A DNA stretch of 64,000 nucleotides. Origin: Tritonibacter multivorans. GTDB taxonomy: Bacteria > Pseudomonadota > Alphaproteobacteria > Rhodobacterales > Rhodobacteraceae. Shown here in pieces: positions 61,701 to 64,000 of the stretch; the stretch's first letter is position 1; the number at the start of each line of letters is the position of its first letter. The stretch covers positions 22,960 to 86,959 of the forward strand of contig NZ_CYSD01000032.1 in the NCBI RefSeq assembly GCF_001458415.1. The letters run 5' to 3'. The notes under the pieces were generated by a model. The model was not told the origin of the DNA, ran no database searches, and worked only from the letters and a program-made list of their open reading frames with translations. Made by a program: the position numbers and the translations under genes.

Positions 61701-63003
61701 GGGCGAAGCCGGTGCAGAAGGCATCCGGGTCCGTCTGCGCGATCAGGATACCAGAAAGATCATTGCCACCACCTTTACCGACGCCAATGGCGACTACAGC
61801 TTTGAGGGGCTCGAAGCAGGCCGCTATCAGGTGCGCTTCGATGGCCTCGACGACAAGTCTTTTGTCGCGGCCAATGTGGGCAACGATGATGCGATCGACA
61901 GCGATGTGGTGAAAACCTTCAACAATGGAGTTGGGCGCACCAATTCGATCACGCTGGGTCAGGGCGAAAATGTCACCGATGTGGATGCAGGGGTCGAAGG
62001 CGGCTCTTCGGCGCCGACGCCGGTGGACGATATGGCCATGGGCTGCGCAGACGAGGTGATCCTCGCCGACGTGCTGACCAATGACAGTGACCCGGATGGC
62101 GACACCTTTGCCATTACCATGGTCGACGGTCAAAACATCGCCGAGGGCCAAACCATCACCACCAGCGCGGGCACCAATGTGACCCTCGACGGCGGGGTGC
62201 TTAAGGTCGACGGGGCACATGCCTATGCGGGTCTCGACATCGGCCAGACGGCGGTTGAGGACATCTCCTACAAGATCACCGACAGCGCGGGCAATTCCGC
62301 AAGCGCCACACTAGAGGTGACCTTCTGCGGCGATGCCAATACCCTGGAAAGCCTCGTGGCAAGCCTGCCCGGTTCCACCAAATATCAGGTTGTGGCGGGC
62401 AATGAGCTCCACCCGATCGAAGACTTTGGCTATGACGTGCTGCTCAGCGACAGCGGGGACGCGCGTCTGGACGGGGTTGTCTTTGATCAGGCCTATTGCC
62501 TCAGCTTCCTGGAAGCGGTGGCCACAGATGGCACCTTCTTGACCGCGCCGACCCTGATGGGCGACATTCTGGATGGCAAGGACACCTCTGCTTTTGGCGC
62601 GCACCAAGTGGGGATCAAAAATGGCCTCGCAGCCGGAGAAAACCTCGATCTGATCAATTGGATCATCAATGAGGAGTTCAACATCAACTCTGCCGGTTCG
62701 ACCGATGGGCAATTCTCGGATTGGGAAATCCAGCTGGCGATCTGGGAACTGACCGACACGTTGGATCCCCAGTTCTGGGGCACCGACAGTGCCGCCGATT
62801 TTGTCCTGAGCCTTGATCCGATCTACGGCCAGCGCGAGGATGTGGACTTTATCCTGACCGAAGCCATGAACAATGGCGAAGGCTTCTGCGCAGGGGACGG
62901 CGATATTGCCACCTTCATCGTTGATCCGAACCCACCGACGTCGGAGAACTCTCAGCCGTTCATTCTGGGCTTCAAATACGATGATTTCGACTGCATCTGC
63001 TGA
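58744..63003 (+). CDS. Large fasciclin / SdrD-B repeat adhesin-like protein
   Basis: 1419 aa, acidic, no Sec signal, GGGAGAG before the ATG. Residues 1-150 are a fasciclin (FAS1) domain (LEKALIAADLVSTVQNATDI, TVFAPTDAAFTSLA, YHVAAGDQTGATGEV). Around 355-470 are EF-hand-like Asp-rich loops (LDLNGDGEIGVTG, DLDADGTKETIEWFNGDGDG). Four SdrD/Cna-B-like domains start near 597, 717, 842 and 967 (GSLSGRYFCDENGN each time, YSFxxLxAGxYxVxF at the end). An Ig/cadherin-like domain (VLTNDSDPDGDTFAITMVDG) and a roughly 220-residue C-terminal domain follow. The architecture is that of a secreted or surface adhesin or matrix protein; the export route is unproven, type I being suggested. Confidence 0.9.
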   Translation: MANIVDIAVGSNDFDILEKALIAADLVSTVQNATDITVFAPTDAAFTSLAVQLGFDGDPSDEDAVFTFIADTLASLDPNGDPIPLLTDILVYHVAAGDQTGATGEVTTLLGTTFEVNGTELIDKDPEAVNPNVVGTVAADNGQIQVIDNVLLPIDTPIGQVLTTMIHVCENDGDLSIDFGTHECIYTEDVFFAKATPKEVFKAGDAVNVQLQYLEIAKGSVVSPELIAVGAQDDVIGIDIRIANSDFDNLDVKKILTFDTSVLENFLLSNGGDSVVISQFDNVRVYDPATGRYSLEVAEARVYVDGFGPATRDTPGLVAELEALIAQEQAITITYLASNHVEQTAEICIDFSHEPELFTPIALDLNGDGEIGVTGVSTVQGHEFDQNAATVEFDLDADGTKETIEWFNGDGDGILVNTDLIGPNNEIDGAALYGDQGGLFANGYEKLSQLEDDNGDGVINGAELDNIALWVDDGDAVLEAGEIKTLASESIKAISTEATVEADGRLTSRAGVDLEATGEVSYSLEGPDAALFQIDAATGELTYAAGFVPDFENPQDQGHDNIYDLVIVRSILDSAGDCIKEPEREAVQVKVCDEDDLGSLSGRYFCDENGNDVDDGEPGIAGVVVTLNETGETTVTDSNGFYSFDDLPAGEYSVTFTDPDNVLDGKDLVAPNQGGDDAVDSDAIGNTTSATIAGITVVAGQNTPDNDAGAAMPETDLGSISGRYFCDENGNALEDPGEAGAEGIRVRLRDQDTRKIIATTFTDANGNYSFEGLEAGRYQVRFDGIDDKPFVAANVGNDDAIDSDVVKTFNNGVGRTNSITLGQGENVTDVDAGVEGAAPEPGSLSGTYFCDENGNAVRDGGDTPVAGVLVMLLDAGGNATGDQVFTDANGTYSFAGLAAGTYGVKFTDPNNVLDGKELVAANQGGDDSVDSDAIGDTTESIISGISVVGGQDSPNNDAGAGAPATGLGSISGRYFCDENGNALEDPGEAGAEGIRVRLRDQDTRKIIATTFTDANGDYSFEGLEAGRYQVRFDGLDDKSFVAANVGNDDAIDSDVVKTFNNGVGRTNSITLGQGENVTDVDAGVEGGSSAPTPVDDMAMGCADEVILADVLTNDSDPDGDTFAITMVDGQNIAEGQTITTSAGTNVTLDGGVLKVDGAHAYAGLDIGQTAVEDISYKITDSAGNSASATLEVTFCGDANTLESLVASLPGSTKYQVVAGNELHPIEDFGYDVLLSDSGDARLDGVVFDQAYCLSFLEAVATDGTFLTAPTLMGDILDGKDTSAFGAHQVGIKNGLAAGENLDLINWIINEEFNINSAGSTDGQFSDWEIQLAIWELTDTLDPQFWGTDSAADFVLSLDPIYGQREDVDFILTEAMNNGEGFCAGDGDIATFIVDPNPPTSENSQPFILGFKYDDFDCIC
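60896..62002 (+). repeat. Near-identical 750-base direct duplication inside the adhesin gene
   Basis: 60896-61252 and 61646-62002 are almost identical at the DNA level (for example 60971-61020 against 61721-61770), at a fixed 750-base offset. The offset equals 250 codons, i.e. two SdrD-B domains, so whole domain pairs have been duplicated recently or kept alike by conversion. Confidence 0.9.
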
Positions 63004-63054
63004 GACGGATCGCCCGGACGGGCCAAGGTCAGACACAGTCTCTGCCTAAATCGC

Positions 63055-63087
63055 AAACAAGGGCGCGCTAATGTCGCGCCCTTGTTT
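63055..63087 (+). terminator. Rho-independent terminator after the adhesin gene
   Basis: A perfect 13-bp stem (63055-63067 with 63075-63087; core CAAGGGCGCG) has a 7-base loop and ends in a T-run (63085-63089). Confidence 0.9.
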
Positions 63088-63138
63088 TTGCCGGGTTCGA
63101 GCCTGGCTTGGAGTTCGTCCCGACCAGTCGGATCGTGC

Positions 63139-63425
63139 CTACGCCGGTGTCAAAGCAGCGAAGCTGTTTATCGTCGAGACACCTCTAAAATCAATGTCTT
63201 CGGCGTAGTCCATTGCCTCCAAGCCGAAAATCGTGTCGCTGCCGAACCCATCCGCGAGGATGAACTGATCGCTCCCATCTTCGCCGCGTAGGCCGCCCTC
63301 TCCCGTTCCGCCGTCCAGCGTGTCATCGCCGGTGAAGCCCCAAAGCGCGTCATTCCCCCCAGCGGGGCAAGCAACGCCTCTATGACCGCCCATTACCCAT
63401 TCTTCATCTCTGAGATCAAACCTTG
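63139..63425 (-). pseudogene. RTX calcium-binding protein remnant cut by IS copy 2
   Basis: Read on the minus strand up to the IS edge, the frame gives GGNDALWGFTGDDTLDGGTG, DGSDQFILADGFGSDTIFGL and a stop after SFAALTPA. This is the last RTX repeat plus the start of the C-terminal region of a hemolysin-type protein (compare DTFVFxDGFGxDxIxGF). The 5' part is replaced by IS sequence at 63426, and the C-terminus looks shorter than usual. Confidence 0.75.
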
Positions 63426-63491
63426 TGACCTGAGCCCCGTTTTCTCCTCCGATTTTGGGTAGAGTTCTTCCTAACGAAGGAGACGAACAGA

Positions 63492-63722
63492 ATGAAGAGA
63501 TCACGTTTTAACGAAGAGCAGATCATTGCGATCCTGAAGCAGCAGGAGAGCGGCGTGGCGACAGCAGATGTGTGCCGTGAGCATGGGATCAGCTCGGCGA
63601 CATTCTACAAGTGGAAAGCGAAGTATGGTGGCCTCGAAGTGTCGGATGCCCGAAAGCTCAAGACGCTTGAGGACGAGAATGCGAAGCTGAAGAAGTTATT
63701 GGCGGGGCAAATGCTGGAATGA
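63492..63722 (+). CDS. IS3-family transposase OrfA (copy 2)
   Basis: 76 aa, differing from copy 1 by three residues (NEEQ for NDEQ, LEVSD for LAVSD, LAGQ for LAEQ). HTH and leucine-zipper-like segments are as in copy 1. It ends with the same early TGA after QMLE. Canonical IS407-type OrfA would continue with NAMLKDVASRKW; exactly such a segment is encoded about 37 bases downstream in another frame (63754-63795). Confidence 0.85.
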   Translation: MKRSRFNEEQIIAILKQQESGVATADVCREHGISSATFYKWKAKYGGLEVSDARKLKTLEDENAKLKKLLAGQMLE

Positions 63723-63788
63723 GCCATTGTGCGCCATTGGTTCGAGAACAATGATGAATGCGATGTTGAAGGATGTCGCCTCGCGAAA

Positions 63789-64000
63789 GTGGTGACGCCC
63801 GGCGCGAAGCGGGATGCTGTGGCGCACTTGTGCACAGAGCACGAGGTGAGCCAGCGGCGGGCGTGTTCTGTACTTGGCGTTGATCGTTCGAGCGTGCGGT
63901 ATCGCAGTATGCGCCCGGACGATGCAGAGTTGCGCAAGGCGATGAAGGCGGTGGCCGCCGAACGCCGCCGGTTCGGTTATCGCCGTGTCCATGTCATGCT
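63789..64000 (+). CDS. IS3-family transposase OrfB, N-terminal part (copy 2)
   Basis: The open frame reads VVTPGAKRDAVAHLCTEHEV, SQRRACSVLGVDRSSVRYRS and ERRRFGYRRVHVML to the window end. This is the start of IS3-family OrfB (HTH_21 region before the DDE integrase core). The DDE residues lie beyond the window. The true start is uncertain because OrfB is normally made by frameshifting from OrfA. Confidence 0.8.
   Translation, partial: MVTPGAKRDAVAHLCTEHEVSQRRACSVLGVDRSSVRYRSMRPDDAELRKAMKAVAAERRRFGYRRVHVM

Larger units (their letters stand above)
63426..64000 (+). mobile_element. IS3-family (IS407-like) element, copy 2 (runs off window)
   Basis: It starts TGACCTGAGCCCCG at 63426, the same terminus as copy 1 at 22090, and continues past the end of the window. 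It contains orfA and the start of orfB. Compared with copy 1 it has only a few substitutions in the shared 405 bases. Confidence 0.88.

Noticed and set aside
60226..62220. 664-codon open frame on the minus strand
   Set aside because: It lies fully antisense to the repeat region of the adhesin gene, repeats in step with it, and has no ribosome site or known domains.
21686..63426. Composite transposon formed by the two IS copies
   Set aside because: Copy 1 lacks its far end and most of its transposase gene, the span is about 41 kb, and no target duplication is visible; recombination is a better explanation than transposition.

Overview
The window looks like chromosome or large-replicon DNA of a marine roseobacter-type alphaproteobacterium (Rhodobacteraceae). 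The evidence is indirect: high GC with AT-rich spacers, many TTT/TRAP/BCCT uptake systems, a MocR regulator, secreted RTX proteins and an ExoY/ExoF-style exopolysaccharide locus. No rRNA, tRNA, CRISPR array or phage genes were seen.

Layout. 1-6952: end of a glutathionyl-hydroquinone reductase gene, then a TctDE-type two-component operon (regulator, kinase, plus a periplasmic binding protein) divergent from a tricarboxylate transporter operon tctC-tctB-tctA. 6973-15145: a MocR regulator divergent from an eight-gene operon that is a complete Nit1C (nitrilase/radical SAM/nitrogen-starvation) cluster, ending with an LnmK-like Pnap_2097-family gene. 15199-18203: a 53-aa protein and a two-gene nicotinamide-to-NAD salvage unit. 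18571-21519: a ribbon-helix-helix protein and a glyoxalase-like / Tat-exported small subunit / GMC dehydrogenase operon. 21686-22252: a truncated IS3-family element that cut a cupin-type regulator. 22280-28474: an NAD-dependent epimerase, copC (frameshifted) and copD, and a TRAP transporter operon.

28887-53241 is a large exopolysaccharide locus. It holds an initiating sugar-phosphate transferase, a Wzc-like co-polymerase with tyrosine kinase domain, four glycosyltransferases, ManC (GDP-mannose supply), an outer-membrane-export type protein, a flippase, an acyltransferase, a polymerase/ligase-like membrane protein, a secreted glycosidase-like protein and three sulfotransferases. A subtilase-RTX protein and a small RTX protein are embedded in it. 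Together they suggest an acylated, probably sulfated, mannose-containing polysaccharide with dedicated matrix proteins.

53456-56254: LysR regulator and BCCT transporter. 56570-56800: decayed IS6-family transposase. 56902-57831: a protein of unknown family that may be a divergent LuxR-type regulator. 58744-63003: a 1419-aa fasciclin/SdrD-B adhesin-like protein with an internal 750-bp duplication. 63139-64000: an RTX gene remnant cut by a second, nearly identical IS copy that runs off the window. The two IS copies are in inverted orientation and bracket about 41 kb containing the polysaccharide and adhesin genes.
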